A stretch of 64,000 nucleotides of DNA, taken from the NCBI GenBank assembly GCA_036273715.1, contig DASUHB010000029.1, positions 1 through 64,000 on the forward strand, given 5' to 3'. This document shows positions 34,699 to 41,993 of the stretch, in pieces. The stretch is from Gemmatimonadaceae bacterium. Its GTDB lineage: Bacteria; Gemmatimonadota; Gemmatimonadetes; Gemmatimonadales; Gemmatimonadaceae. The position numbers and the translations under genes were made by a program. A model generated the notes under the pieces. That model had not been told where the DNA came from and ran no database searches. It saw only the letters and a program-made list of their open reading frames with translations. Positions within the stretch are counted from its first letter, which is position 1, and each line of letters begins with the position of its first letter.

Positions 34699-35449
34699 CC
34701 TTCACGAAGCGCACGGTAGTGGGCTCTTCATCGTAGCGGAAGTTAACCGCAACCTGCTGAATCGTGAGACCGAACTTGCGGGCGATGAACAGCGCTTCGA
34801 CGTCGAAGCCGAATCTCGGGATCGTCAATCGCGGGAACACCAGATCCGCCGCCTTCGCCGAGAAGCCTTTGAGGCCTGCCTGCGTGTCGCGGACGCGCGG
34901 AATGAGCGTCCAGCGGACGAGCGCGTTGAACAAGCGGCTCATCACGTGGCGCGTGTAGAGGTACGAGAAGAAGCTCGGACTCATGAGATAGCGCGAGTCG
35001 GGCAGCACGCGGCAGGCAACGGCGACATCGGCCCCCTGCTGCAGCGCGTCGAGAATCTTGTCGATTTCGGTGGTGGGATAGGCGAGGTCGGCGTCGGTGA
35101 ACACGCGAAACCTGCCGCGTGCCGCGCGCATGCCGCGACTCACGGAATATCCCTTCCCCATGTTTCGGTCGTTGTGCAGCACCTGCACGCACGGTGCTTC
35201 GGTCGAGAACGCATCGAGCATCTGCGCGACGCGGTCGTCGCTGTGATCGTCGACGAAAATGAGCTCCCACGAATAGGGCCGCGACCGGAGGAACGCGCGG
35301 AATTGATCGAGCGCCGCGGGGAGTCGTGCGACGCCGTTGTACACTGGAACGACCAGCGAGAGCAGCGGCGGCCGAGTCGCCGAAGGGATCTGGGAAATCA
35401 CGCCCGATCGTTTGGAGAGTGAAGCGGCGGTGCGAGATCCAACATACAC
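34631..35449 (-). CDS. GT2-family glycosyltransferase, dolichyl/polyprenyl-phosphate sugar synthase-like
   Basis: A 272-residue glycosyltransferase with LSLVVPVYNG, FVDDHSDD, the DxD-type FTDADLAYPTTE, and DTQAGLKGFSAKAA, the last being characteristic of dolichyl-phosphate beta-glucosyltransferase relatives. It would load a sugar onto a polyprenyl phosphate carrier. There is no C-terminal membrane helix. The start is placed at GTG 35449, and GTG 35401 is also possible. Neither has a clear Shine-Dalgarno. The 3' end overlaps the deacetylase start by 68 bases. Confidence 0.85.
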   Translation of the reverse strand: MYVGSRTAASLSKRSGVISQIPSATRPPLLSLVVPVYNGVARLPAALDQFRAFLRSRPYSWELIFVDDHSDDRVAQMLDAFSTEAPCVQVLHNDRNMGKGYSVSRGMRAARGRFRVFTDADLAYPTTEIDKILDALQQGADVAVACRVLPDSRYLMSPSFFSYLYTRHVMSRLFNALVRWTLIPRVRDTQAGLKGFSAKAADLVFPRLTIPRFGFDVEALFIARKFGLTIQQVAVNFRYDEEPTTVRFVKDAANMARDLARIRTNEWRRRYD

Positions 35450-35497
35450 CGTCAGCGGACACAGCGGTCCGGCCGCGGCTGCTTCTTCGCGAAATCT

Positions 35498-36490
35498 TTA
35501 GTCGGCCATGGCGAGCACAACTTTTCCGTGCGTCTCGTTGGACTCGACCCGACGGTGCGCCTCGCACGCATCGCGCACGGGAAACACCCGGTCGACCGTT
35601 GGGCGGACGACGCTTCTCGACAGGAGGGGCAGCACCTCGTGTGCGAACGCGCGCGTGGCGGCGATCTTCTCCTCGAGCGGGCGAGCGCGGAGAACGGTGC
35701 CGCGGATCGTGAGCCGCGACGTGAGGACCTGCCCAACGGGAATCGTGGCCTCGCGGCCGGCGAGCGTGCCGATGAGCACGAGCCGGCCGCGCACGCCGAG
35801 GCACTCGATGGCGGCGCGGACGTAGGGACCGCCTACGAGGTCGAGCACGACATCGACGCCCGCACCATCGCTCCAGCCGCGGGCGGCGGCGACCAACGGA
35901 GCCAGGTCGTCGGTGGTCACGCGGCCATCCGTTAGGCCCAAGGCGCGCGCGGCCTCGATCTTGGATGCGCGTCGGGCACTGCCGTAGACGCTCGCCCCCA
36001 TGGCGCGCGCGAGTTGCACGGCGGCGAGGCCGACGCCGGAGCCGACGGCGTGGATGAGGACGCGCTCGCCGGAGCGCAGCGCGGCGCCGGCACCCAGCGC
36101 ATCGTGCGCGGTGATGAACGCTTCGGGCACGGCGGCGGCATCGGCCCAGGACAGGTCGGACGGCATCTCCACGAGCAGCCGTTCGTGCGTCACCAGGTAC
36201 TCGGCGTAGGCGCCGCCGCCGGCGAGACCGAACACGCGCTGCCCGATGCGCCAATCGCGGACGCCGTCGCCTAACGCAGCGATCTCGCCGGCGAATTCGA
36301 GGCCGGGGATGTCGGCCGGCGCATCGGCGGGCGCGGGATAGTGGCCCTCGCGCTGCAGGATATCGGCGCGGTTGACCGCGGTGGCGTGGACGCGGACCAG
36401 CACCTGGCCGTAGCCGGGCGCGGGCCGGGGCACGTCGCGGAGGACGAGCACATCCGGGCCGCCGGGGCGCGCGATGACGATGGCGCGCAT
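35498..36490 (-). CDS. NAD(P)H quinone oxidoreductase (PIG3-type zinc-free MDR)
   Basis: A 330-residue medium-chain reductase. The N-terminal GroES-like domain has MRAIVIARPGGPDVL and NRADILQREGHYP, the latter typical of PIG3/quinone oxidoreductases. The Rossmann part has HAVGSGVGLAAVQLARAMGA, and no structural-zinc Cys cluster is present. ATG 36490 matches where family members begin. In-frame GTG codons at 36505 and 36511 would add a few residues. Probable role: NADPH-dependent reduction of quinones or reactive carbonyls. Confidence 0.9.
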   Translation of the reverse strand: MRAIVIARPGGPDVLVLRDVPRPAPGYGQVLVRVHATAVNRADILQREGHYPAPADAPADIPGLEFAGEIAALGDGVRDWRIGQRVFGLAGGGAYAEYLVTHERLLVEMPSDLSWADAAAVPEAFITAHDALGAGAALRSGERVLIHAVGSGVGLAAVQLARAMGASVYGSARRASKIEAARALGLTDGRVTTDDLAPLVAAARGWSDGAGVDVVLDLVGGPYVRAAIECLGVRGRLVLIGTLAGREATIPVGQVLTSRLTIRGTVLRARPLEEKIAATRAFAHEVLPLLSRSVVRPTVDRVFPVRDACEAHRRVESNETHGKVVLAMAD

Positions 36491-36547
36491 CCTGGAAGCG
36501 CTCACGGCCACCGCCCGGCGCGCGCTGGGCCTAACTGACGCACGCGC

Positions 36548-38101
36548 TCAGGCGGGGCGCGGCGCGCGGGGCACGATGTGCAGGGCGCCGGTGCGGGGCG
36601 AGTAGATGTCGGCGCGCGTGCGCGGCAGCATCACACGGCCGCGCGCGTCCGGCTTGCCGAACAGGACCTGCGCCAATCCGATGCGTCCGCTGGCGAACGC
36701 GTGCGCCGATGCCGACATGTACAGGCGCCACACCCGGTACGACTGCTCGCCGACCATCGCGACCGCCGCGTCGCGCGCGTGCTCGAGACGCCGCACCCAG
36801 TGCCGCAGCGTGAGCGCATAGTGTTCGCGCAACGATTCGACGTCCCGCGCTTCGAGGCCGGCGCGCTCCCCGCAGCGCACCGCCGTCTCCAACGGCACGA
36901 GCTCGCCATCGGGAAACACGTATCGCTGGATGAACGCACCCTGCCGCCACGCCAGGCGCCTGAGGCGCCCGAGTACCGTGGCTTCCTCCGCGCGCACGAT
37001 GCCGTGGTTGAGGAACAGGCCGCCGGGTTTCGTTAGGCTCGCAGCGGTACGGAAATACTCCGCCTGGCGCGAGCGTCCGACGTGCTCGAACATGCCGACG
37101 CTGACGACCTTGTCGAACTGGACGCCGTCGCCGAGTTCGCGGTAGTCGCGCACCTCGACGCGGCATCGCCCCTCGAGGCCATCGGCGTGAATGCGCTCGC
37201 GCGCCAGCTTGGCTTGTTGCTCGCTCAGCGTGATGCCCAACGCATGGACGCCGTAGTTGCGCGCAGCATGGCGGATCAGGCCGCCCCATCCGCATCCGAT
37301 GTCGAGCAGCCGCTCGCCGGGGCGGAGGCGCAGCTTGCGGCAGAGCAGATCGAGCTTGGCGTGCTGAGCCGCGTCGATGTCTTCCGCACCCGTGACGAAA
37401 TAGCCGCACGAGTACACCATGTCGCGATCGAGCCAGAGCGAATAGAACTCGTTGCCGACGTCATAGTGCGACCGCACGGCGGCGCGGTCGCGGCGGCGCG
37501 AGTGGCGCAGTCCCTGGTGCGACAATCCGGGTCGGCGCTCGTGCGCTTGCTCGGGAGCGTGGTCGCTTGGCAGCGCAACGAGCGCGCGCGCGGCGCGGAG
37601 CAGCATGGCGGGCGATGACATGCGAGCGCGCAGCGCATCGCCCAGTTCGGCGGCGGCTTCCATGTTGCCTTCGATGTCGATGTCGCCGCGCACGTAGGCC
37701 TCGCCGAGGTGCAGCTCGGACGGCGTGAGGAATGCGCGCCGGAGCGCGCCGGGCGACCGGATGACGAGCGTGAACGCGGTCGGCGCGGCGCCGGCCTGCG
37801 GCTCGACTGTTCCATCCCAGTAGCGAACCGAGAAGCGGCGCATGTCGGGCGGTCCGAAGAGTGCGGCGACGGCCGCGCGGGCGCGGTCACGCGCGCGCGC
37901 CTCGCCCAACGCAGCGGGCGCCGGCGTTTCGTGTGTCCAGAGCACGGTCCGCGGCTCGACGGATACGGGCACCGACCGCGCTTCCTCGGTTCGCGTACGC
38001 GCGCCGTTTTGCGTGATCCGCGAATCGCGCCGCGTGCGCGTCTCGCGTCCGTGTGTCGCGCCAGTGGCGCGGTCCTCCCGTCCCTCCGACTCAGGCTGCA
38101 T
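36548..38101 (-). CDS. Cyclopropane-fatty-acyl-phospholipid synthase family
   Basis: A 517-residue SAM-dependent enzyme that adds a methylene to unsaturated acyl chains. The N-terminal lipid-binding region (about 75-200) precedes a methyltransferase domain with HYDVGNEFYSLWLDRDMVYSC split as HYDVGNEFY and MVYSCGYF, LDIGCGWGG, GITLSEQQAKLA and SVGMFEHVG. The first about 70 residues are Arg/Thr-rich, low complexity and not part of the family core. ATG 38101 has AAGGAG eight bases upstream, so this extension is probably real. The protein is about 100 residues longer than E. coli Cfa. Confidence 0.9.
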   Translation of the reverse strand: MQPESEGREDRATGATHGRETRTRRDSRITQNGARTRTEEARSVPVSVEPRTVLWTHETPAPAALGEARARDRARAAVAALFGPPDMRRFSVRYWDGTVEPQAGAAPTAFTLVIRSPGALRRAFLTPSELHLGEAYVRGDIDIEGNMEAAAELGDALRARMSSPAMLLRAARALVALPSDHAPEQAHERRPGLSHQGLRHSRRRDRAAVRSHYDVGNEFYSLWLDRDMVYSCGYFVTGAEDIDAAQHAKLDLLCRKLRLRPGERLLDIGCGWGGLIRHAARNYGVHALGITLSEQQAKLARERIHADGLEGRCRVEVRDYRELGDGVQFDKVVSVGMFEHVGRSRQAEYFRTAASLTKPGGLFLNHGIVRAEEATVLGRLRRLAWRQGAFIQRYVFPDGELVPLETAVRCGERAGLEARDVESLREHYALTLRHWVRRLEHARDAAVAMVGEQSYRVWRLYMSASAHAFASGRIGLAQVLFGKPDARGRVMLPRTRADIYSPRTGALHIVPRAPRPA

Positions 38102-38266
38102 TGTCGTCTCCTTGTCCCGATGCGTCGTTGGGCATCACGCACCGCCTGGCGCCCGTACGGCGCGCCGCTTACCTTGTGCCCTCTCGTCGCGCAACGCGAG
38201 ACGGATGCCAATCGTCTCTCGCCGGCTGCTCGTCAGCCGCGTATCTGCATCTCCCACCACGTTTTC

Positions 38267-38836
38267 ATGCGTCGTCGCCGTCTCCACAGTGCCGCCGGGC
38301 TTGCCGTTCTGCTGCTAGGCATGGCGTTCACTCGTTCCAGCGCACAATCCCTTCGCGGCTCCCACCACGCTGTCCAGTTCGCGTATGCGTACGCGAATCA
38401 TCACGACCTCGAGCTGTACCGGACGCCGGCCGAGGTGCGGCGCGCGGTTCGCGATGGAGACCTCGTGCGGCTCAGGCCCAACGGACACTACACGCTGCAC
38501 CGCGTCAGCTATCCCTACGTCACGCCCACCACGCGGACGTTCGTCGAGCGCCTGGCGGGCGAATATCATCAAGCATGCGGCGCGCCACTCGAGATCACCA
38601 GCGCCGTCCGTCCGACGCGGCGTCAGCCGGCGAACAGCTCACCGCTTTCGGTGCATCCGGCGGGAATCGCGTTGGATCTGCATCGTCCAACCGGCGCCTG
38701 CCTCGCGTGGCTGCGTCACACGCTGCTGACGCTGGAAGCGGCACGGGTGGTGGATGCCACCGAAGAGCGGCATCCGGCGCATTTTCACGTCATCGTGTTC
38801 GGAGCCCCGTACCGGCGCTTCCTCGCGTCGCGGTAA
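38267..38836 (+). CDS. Exported DUF5715 / M15-like peptidase-fold protein
   Basis: A 189-residue exported protein with a twin-basic start (MRRRRL) and hydrophobic signal ending near SSAQS. The C-terminal half has LSVHPAGIALDLHRP and HPAHFHVIVFG, that is His-x6-Asp plus His-x-His, the zinc-ligand pattern of M15 D,D-/L,D-carboxypeptidases. The match supports a peptidoglycan-related role, but activity is inferred. ATG 38267 has no clear ribosome site. The gene is divergent from the cyclopropane synthase, with 165 bases between. Confidence 0.78.
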   Translation: MRRRRLHSAAGLAVLLLGMAFTRSSAQSLRGSHHAVQFAYAYANHHDLELYRTPAEVRRAVRDGDLVRLRPNGHYTLHRVSYPYVTPTTRTFVERLAGEYHQACGAPLEITSAVRPTRRQPANSSPLSVHPAGIALDLHRPTGACLAWLRHTLLTLEAARVVDATEERHPAHFHVIVFGAPYRRFLASR

Positions 38837-38911
38837 CGCGCATCGCGCATCCAGCGCGCGTCGCCCCCGTTCGGAAGCACAAAGAAGTATTCGCGGACGT
38901 GTGATGTCCCG

Positions 38912-38939
38912 TTGCGTGACTCGTCCAATAAAATAGATT
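38912..38939 (+). promoter_or_regulatory. Possible sigma-70 promoter of the Pal gene
   Basis: TTGCGT (38912-38917) and TAGATT (38934-38939) are separated by 16 bases in a locally AT-rich stretch, about 50 bases upstream of the Pal start. The match is moderate and unsupported by anything else. Confidence 0.3.
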
Positions 38940-38989
38940 GGGTCCCATTCAACTGCCGTCAAGTCCCCACCCCACAGGAGCGCTGTACT

Positions 38990-39553
38990 ATGTCCCGCAA
39001 GAGCCTCGCCCCCGCGGCGCTGCTCGCCGTTTCGACGATGCTGTCGGCCTGCCACCATGCGCCGCAACAAGTCGCGCAAGCGCCTGCACCGGCGCCTGCA
39101 CCGGCTCCGGCGCCCGCACCGGCGACGCCGCCGGCGGATCACAGCGCCGACAGCGCACAAGCTGCGCAGGCGCGCATGGCGCAGGCACGATCGGCGATCG
39201 AGGCGCGCATCCACTTCGAGTTCGACAAGTCCGACATTCGCACGGACGACAAGGCGGTGCTGGATGCGAAGCTGCCGATCCTGCGCGCCAATCCGAACAT
39301 GCGCATTCGCATCGAGGGCAATTGTGACGATCGCGGATCGGAAGAGTACAATCTCGCGCTCGGCCAGCGGCGCGCGGCGGCGGCGAAGCGCTATCTGACG
39401 GATTTCGGCATCGACGCCGGCCGCATCGACATCATCTCGTACGGTCACGAGCGCCCCGTGTGCTCGCAGGACTCCGAGGACTGTTATTCGCAGAATCGCC
39501 GCGATGATTTCGTGATCATCGCCGGCGGCGACAACATCGTCTCGATGCGTTAG
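38990..39553 (+). CDS. pal: Peptidoglycan-associated lipoprotein (Pal/OmpA-like)
   Basis: A 187-residue outer-membrane lipoprotein that anchors the outer membrane to peptidoglycan. Lipobox LSAC puts the lipidated Cys at 21. An Ala-Pro repeat linker (about 27-46) and a short helix precede the OmpA C-terminal domain (about 75-185), with IHFEFDKSDIR, IRIEGNCDDRGSEEYN and LALGQRRAAAAKRYL. The linker shows this is a surface spacer rather than a pore. AGGAG lies 11 bases before ATG 38990. The stop TAG is inside a GTTAGGC copy. tolA/tolB are not nearby. Confidence 0.92.
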   Translation: MSRKSLAPAALLAVSTMLSACHHAPQQVAQAPAPAPAPAPAPAPATPPADHSADSAQAAQARMAQARSAIEARIHFEFDKSDIRTDDKAVLDAKLPILRANPNMRIRIEGNCDDRGSEEYNLALGQRRAAAAKRYLTDFGIDAGRIDIISYGHERPVCSQDSEDCYSQNRRDDFVIIAGGDNIVSMR

Positions 39554-39706
39554 GCAGCAGGACCGGCCGCGCGTCCTTCCGGCGCGCGGTCCGCGGCGCC
39601 CGTGTGACGCCGCGCCGGCCGGCGTCCTCCGGGCGCCGGGCGAGATCATGTTGCGCGCGGGGTTGGTCGTGTAGCTTTCGCTGCTGACCGATCCACGAGA
39701 CGCCTC

Positions 39707-40333
39707 ATGTGCCCCGATCCTTCCGCGATCTCACTCGCGCCGACAGCGATACAGCGCGAGCAAATCGTGCAGCGGTTGTGCACGCACTTCGCGAGCAACC
39801 ATCTCACGATGGACGAGCTCGAGCAGCGCATCGATCGCGCGTACAAGGCGCCATCCGTGGCCGAGCTCGATGCGCTGGTGGCCGGCCTGCCGGTGCTGCC
39901 GGATGAGCCCGTCGCAGCGACTTCGGCGGTTGCATCTGCTGCCCCGAACGCGCTTCCGCTCAGCGTGCCGGACCGAGACGTGCTCATCGGTATCATGAGC
40001 GGGCACACGCGACGCGGTCCGTGGCCGGTGCCGCGTCACCTGAAGGTGCTCACGGTGATGGGCGGCATCGTCCTCGATCTCCGCGAGGCCATCATCGCTC
40101 CGGGCGTGTCCGAAATCGAAATCACGGCCGTAATGGCAGGGGTCGAGATTTTCGTTCCGCCGGGGGTACGTGTCGAGTGCACCGGCTCGGCGTTCATGGG
40201 TGCGTTCGAGGTGCATCAGCGTGCGCAAGCGAGCGCGGCGGGCAATGATCGCGTGCTTCGCGTGACGGGATTTGCGCTCATGGCCGGCGTCGAAGTGAAA
40301 ATGCGTTCGATCCGGGAACTCCTGACGGGTTGA
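39707..40333 (+). CDS. DUF1707 and LiaF-type (DUF2154) cell-envelope protein
   Basis: A 208-residue soluble protein. Residues about 12-65 form a DUF1707 segment (REQIVQRLCTHFASNHLTMDELEQRIDRAY), and the C-terminal half is a LiaF-like beta-helix with VMGGIVLDLREA, ITAVMAGVEIFVPPGVRVE and FALMAGVEVKM. Relatives modulate envelope-stress signalling, but here no adjacent two-component partner exists. ATG 39707. It ends six bases before the convergent aroH stop. Confidence 0.83.
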   Translation: MCPDPSAISLAPTAIQREQIVQRLCTHFASNHLTMDELEQRIDRAYKAPSVAELDALVAGLPVLPDEPVAATSAVASAAPNALPLSVPDRDVLIGIMSGHTRRGPWPVPRHLKVLTVMGGIVLDLREAIIAPGVSEIEITAVMAGVEIFVPPGVRVECTGSAFMGAFEVHQRAQASAAGNDRVLRVTGFALMAGVEVKMRSIRELLTG

Positions 40334-40338
40334 CGGGG

Positions 40339-40749
40339 TCAGGCCCGGGACGCGAGGTCCGGGCGGAGCGAAGCCGCCTTTCGCAGGTAGATGGGGAGCG
40401 GCCGTGCGCGTTCGCGCGGGACATCCACGTGCATGAGCACGCGCACGCATCGGGCGAGTCCCGTCGGCACCGAAATCTCGGACATGCACAGCACGGGAAC
40501 ATGGTCCCAGCCGAGCTCGCGGGCGGCCCGGGACGGATCGGCGCTGGATAGGTCCCGGGTGGTGGTGAAAATGATGCTGACGACGTCGCCGACGCCGAGG
40601 GCGTTGCGGTCGAGCAGCGCGCGCAGGAGCTCGGCGGCGGCGCCGAGCAGATCCGCGGCGCTGTCGCGGTCGACGGTGGTGGCGCCGCGGAGCGCGCGGA
40701 GACTGCGCATCGCGGGCATGTCTGGCGGGCGAGCCGACGGACCGGTCAC
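40339..40749 (-). CDS. aroH: Monofunctional chorismate mutase, AroH class
   Basis: Converts chorismate to prephenate on the way to Phe and Tyr. The 136-residue protein matches AroH throughout: LRALRGATTVDRDS, IIFTTTRDLSSADPSRAARELGWDHVP (in parts), ISVPTGLARCVRVLMHVDV and IYLRKAASLRPDL. Start GTG 40749 follows AGGAGG with nine-base spacing. A 7-bp perfect stem with a GAA loop lies 29-45 bases upstream (40778-40794). It lies 15 kb from phhA, so the two are not one operon but feed the same aromatic pathway. Confidence 0.92.
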   Translation of the reverse strand: MTGPSARPPDMPAMRSLRALRGATTVDRDSAADLLGAAAELLRALLDRNALGVGDVVSIIFTTTRDLSSADPSRAARELGWDHVPVLCMSEISVPTGLARCVRVLMHVDVPRERARPLPIYLRKAASLRPDLASRA

Positions 40750-40777
40750 GTGGATCTCCCTCCTGTTTCGTTAGGCC

Positions 40778-40794
40778 GACCCGCTTCGCGGGTC
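40778..40794 (-). other. Hairpin in the aroH 5' region
   Basis: Perfect 7-bp inverted repeat GACCCGC / GCGGGTC with a 3-base loop, in the aroH leader just upstream of a GCCTAAC copy and the AGGAGG. No T run follows, so it is not an intrinsic terminator. A leader-RNA role is possible but unsupported. Confidence 0.3.
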
Positions 40795-40915
40795 TGCAGC
40801 ACACGGGGTTACATTCGGGAATGGCGCCGGCGAAGGTGTGCGGCGGCGGATCGGTCTGTCAAGCGCGCCCCGGGGCGCGCCTTTCATCGGGAGTGTGAGT
40901 GGAGAGCGGGGGGTC

Positions 40916-41590
40916 ATGCGCATAGCGATCATTGGGGCAGGGCACGTGGGCGGGACGCTGGGTCGCCGGTGGGCGACGGCGAACGACGCGCGCCACACGG
41001 TGGTATTCGGATTGCGACCCGGCGACGAGCCGGATGCACAGTTAGGCGAGTTCATCGAAGGGTCGGGCGGCGCCGCGCGCGCCCTTCCGGTGCGGGACGC
41101 GGCGCGCGACGCCGAGGTGGTGGTGTTCGCCACGCCGTGGAAGGCGACGCAGGAGGCGGTGCAGTCGGCCGGCCCGCTCACGGGCAAGATCGTGATCGAC
41201 TGCACGAATCCATTCGCTCCAGGCCTAACGGGCCTCGATGTCCCGGACGGCGGCTCGGCCGGGGAGGCGGTGGCGTCGTGGGCGCCGGGCGCGCGCGTCG
41301 TGAAAGCGTTCAACACGACCGGATTCAACATCATGGCGAACCCGGTGTTTCCCGAGGGGCCGGCGACGATGTTTTATTGCGGCGACGATGCGTCGGCCAA
41401 GCGCGTCGCGCACGGGCTCGCGGCGGAGCTGGGGTTCGAGCCGATCGACGCCGGTCCGTTGTCGCGCGCGCGGGTGCTCGAGAGCATGGCGTTGTTGTGG
41501 GTGAGTCTGGCGATGGGCGGCGTGTCGGGCGGCACGGAGCTCGGCCGCGACATCGCCTTCCGGCTGGCGCGGCGCAAGTCCGCGGCGTGA
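40916..41590 (+). CDS. NADPH-dependent F420 reductase-like / NAD(P)-binding protein
   Basis: A 224-residue Rossmann protein: MRIAIIGAGHVGGTLGRRWA, VVVFATPWKATQEAV, VIDCTNPFAPGLTG, VKAFNTTGFNIMANP and MALLWVSLAMGG. The layout matches the NADPH:F420 oxidoreductase-like family, which also contains metalloreductase-type NADPH proteins. Use of F420 cannot be confirmed. ATG 40916 follows a G-rich ribosome site. A perfect 18-base palindrome (40863-40880) lies just upstream. The gene ends 88 bases before copZ. Confidence 0.85.
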   Translation: MRIAIIGAGHVGGTLGRRWATANDARHTVVFGLRPGDEPDAQLGEFIEGSGGAARALPVRDAARDAEVVVFATPWKATQEAVQSAGPLTGKIVIDCTNPFAPGLTGLDVPDGGSAGEAVASWAPGARVVKAFNTTGFNIMANPVFPEGPATMFYCGDDASAKRVAHGLAAELGFEPIDAGPLSRARVLESMALLWVSLAMGGVSGGTELGRDIAFRLARRKSAA

Positions 41591-41604
41591 CGCGGCCCCA
41601 GGGC

Positions 41605-41633
41605 TTGACATAGGCCCCCGGGGTATCGATGCT
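41605..41633 (+). promoter_or_regulatory. Promoter of the copper operon
   Basis: Perfect -35 TTGACA (41605-41610), 17-base spacer and GATGCT (41628-41633, three of six matches). The spacer contains CCCCCGGGGTATC, a CsoR half-site-like element. It lies 46 bases before the copZ start. A weak -10 with a perfect -35 and operators around it suits a strongly repressed promoter. Confidence 0.5.
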
Positions 41634-41638
41634 TCGGA

Positions 41639-41658
41639 GGTACCCCGTGGGGGTATCC
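41639..41658 (+). promoter_or_regulatory. CsoR-type operator
   Basis: GGTACCCCGTGGGGGTATCC is a near-perfect inverted repeat (TACCCC facing GGGGTA) of the kind bound by CsoR copper sensors. It lies just downstream of the predicted -10, over the transcription start region. The cognate regulator gene csoR is the last gene of the same operon. Cu(I) binding would release the repressor and turn on copZ-copA. Confidence 0.65.
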
Positions 41659-41678
41659 TCTTTCTTCGGAGCAGCGTT

Positions 41679-41906
41679 ATGGAACGGGTGACCATCCTGA
41701 TCGACGGCATGTCGTGCGGCCACTGCGTGGCCGCGGTCCGCCGCGCGTTAGGCGCAGTGCCGGGCGTGACCGTGGAACAGATCGAGCTCGGCTCGGCGAC
41801 GCTCGCCTACGACGCGGGCGCGGCCTCGCTCGACCGCATCCGCGCCGCCGTGCGCGCCGAGGGCTACGTGCCGCGCGACGATGCCGGAGCGCCGGGGGCG
41901 GCATGA
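41679..41906 (+). CDS. copZ: CopZ-like copper chaperone (HMA domain)
   Basis: A 75-residue single heavy-metal-associated domain with the Cu(I) site MSCGHC (Cys12 and Cys15 in GMSCGHCVAAV-type order MSCGHCVAAVRRAL). It delivers Cu(I) to the ATPase. ATG 41679 has CGGAG upstream. It is the first gene behind the CsoR operator, and its stop overlaps the small membrane peptide gene by ATGA. Confidence 0.92.
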   Translation: MERVTILIDGMSCGHCVAAVRRALGAVPGVTVEQIELGSATLAYDAGAASLDRIRAAVRAEGYVPRDDAGAPGAA

Positions 41907-41992
41907 GCCCGGCATCGGTGATCGTCATTGCGTTAGGCATCGCGGCCGTGGCCTGGATCCACTGGTATTTCCGGCCGTTCTCGGGGCGCTGA
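41903..41992 (+). CDS. 29-residue single-helix membrane peptide between copZ and copA
   Basis: A tiny open frame that starts with ATG 41903, overlaps the copZ stop as ATGA and ends one base before copA's ATG. The product is one hydrophobic helix ([19 protein letters not shown]) followed by RPFSGR, so it should insert with a short basic cytosolic tail. The coupling on both sides argues it is translated. It resembles the N-terminal anchor of cupredoxin-like proteins seen in copper operons, or a small transporter-associated peptide such as CcoS. A role in CopA assembly is speculation. Confidence 0.6.
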   Translation: MSPASVIVIALGIAAVAWIHWYFRPFSGR

Positions 41993-41993
41993 C

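Noticed and set aside
39080-39130. Short tandem repeat in pal
   Set aside because: It encodes the normal Ala-Pro linker of Pal lipoproteins, not a separate repeat element.
40863-40880. Perfect 18-base palindrome GCGCGCCCCGGGGCGCGC upstream of the F420-type reductase as terminator or operator
   Set aside because: It is followed only by CTTTC, has no gene ending upstream on the same strand, and consists only of G and C, which arises easily here. No supporting context.
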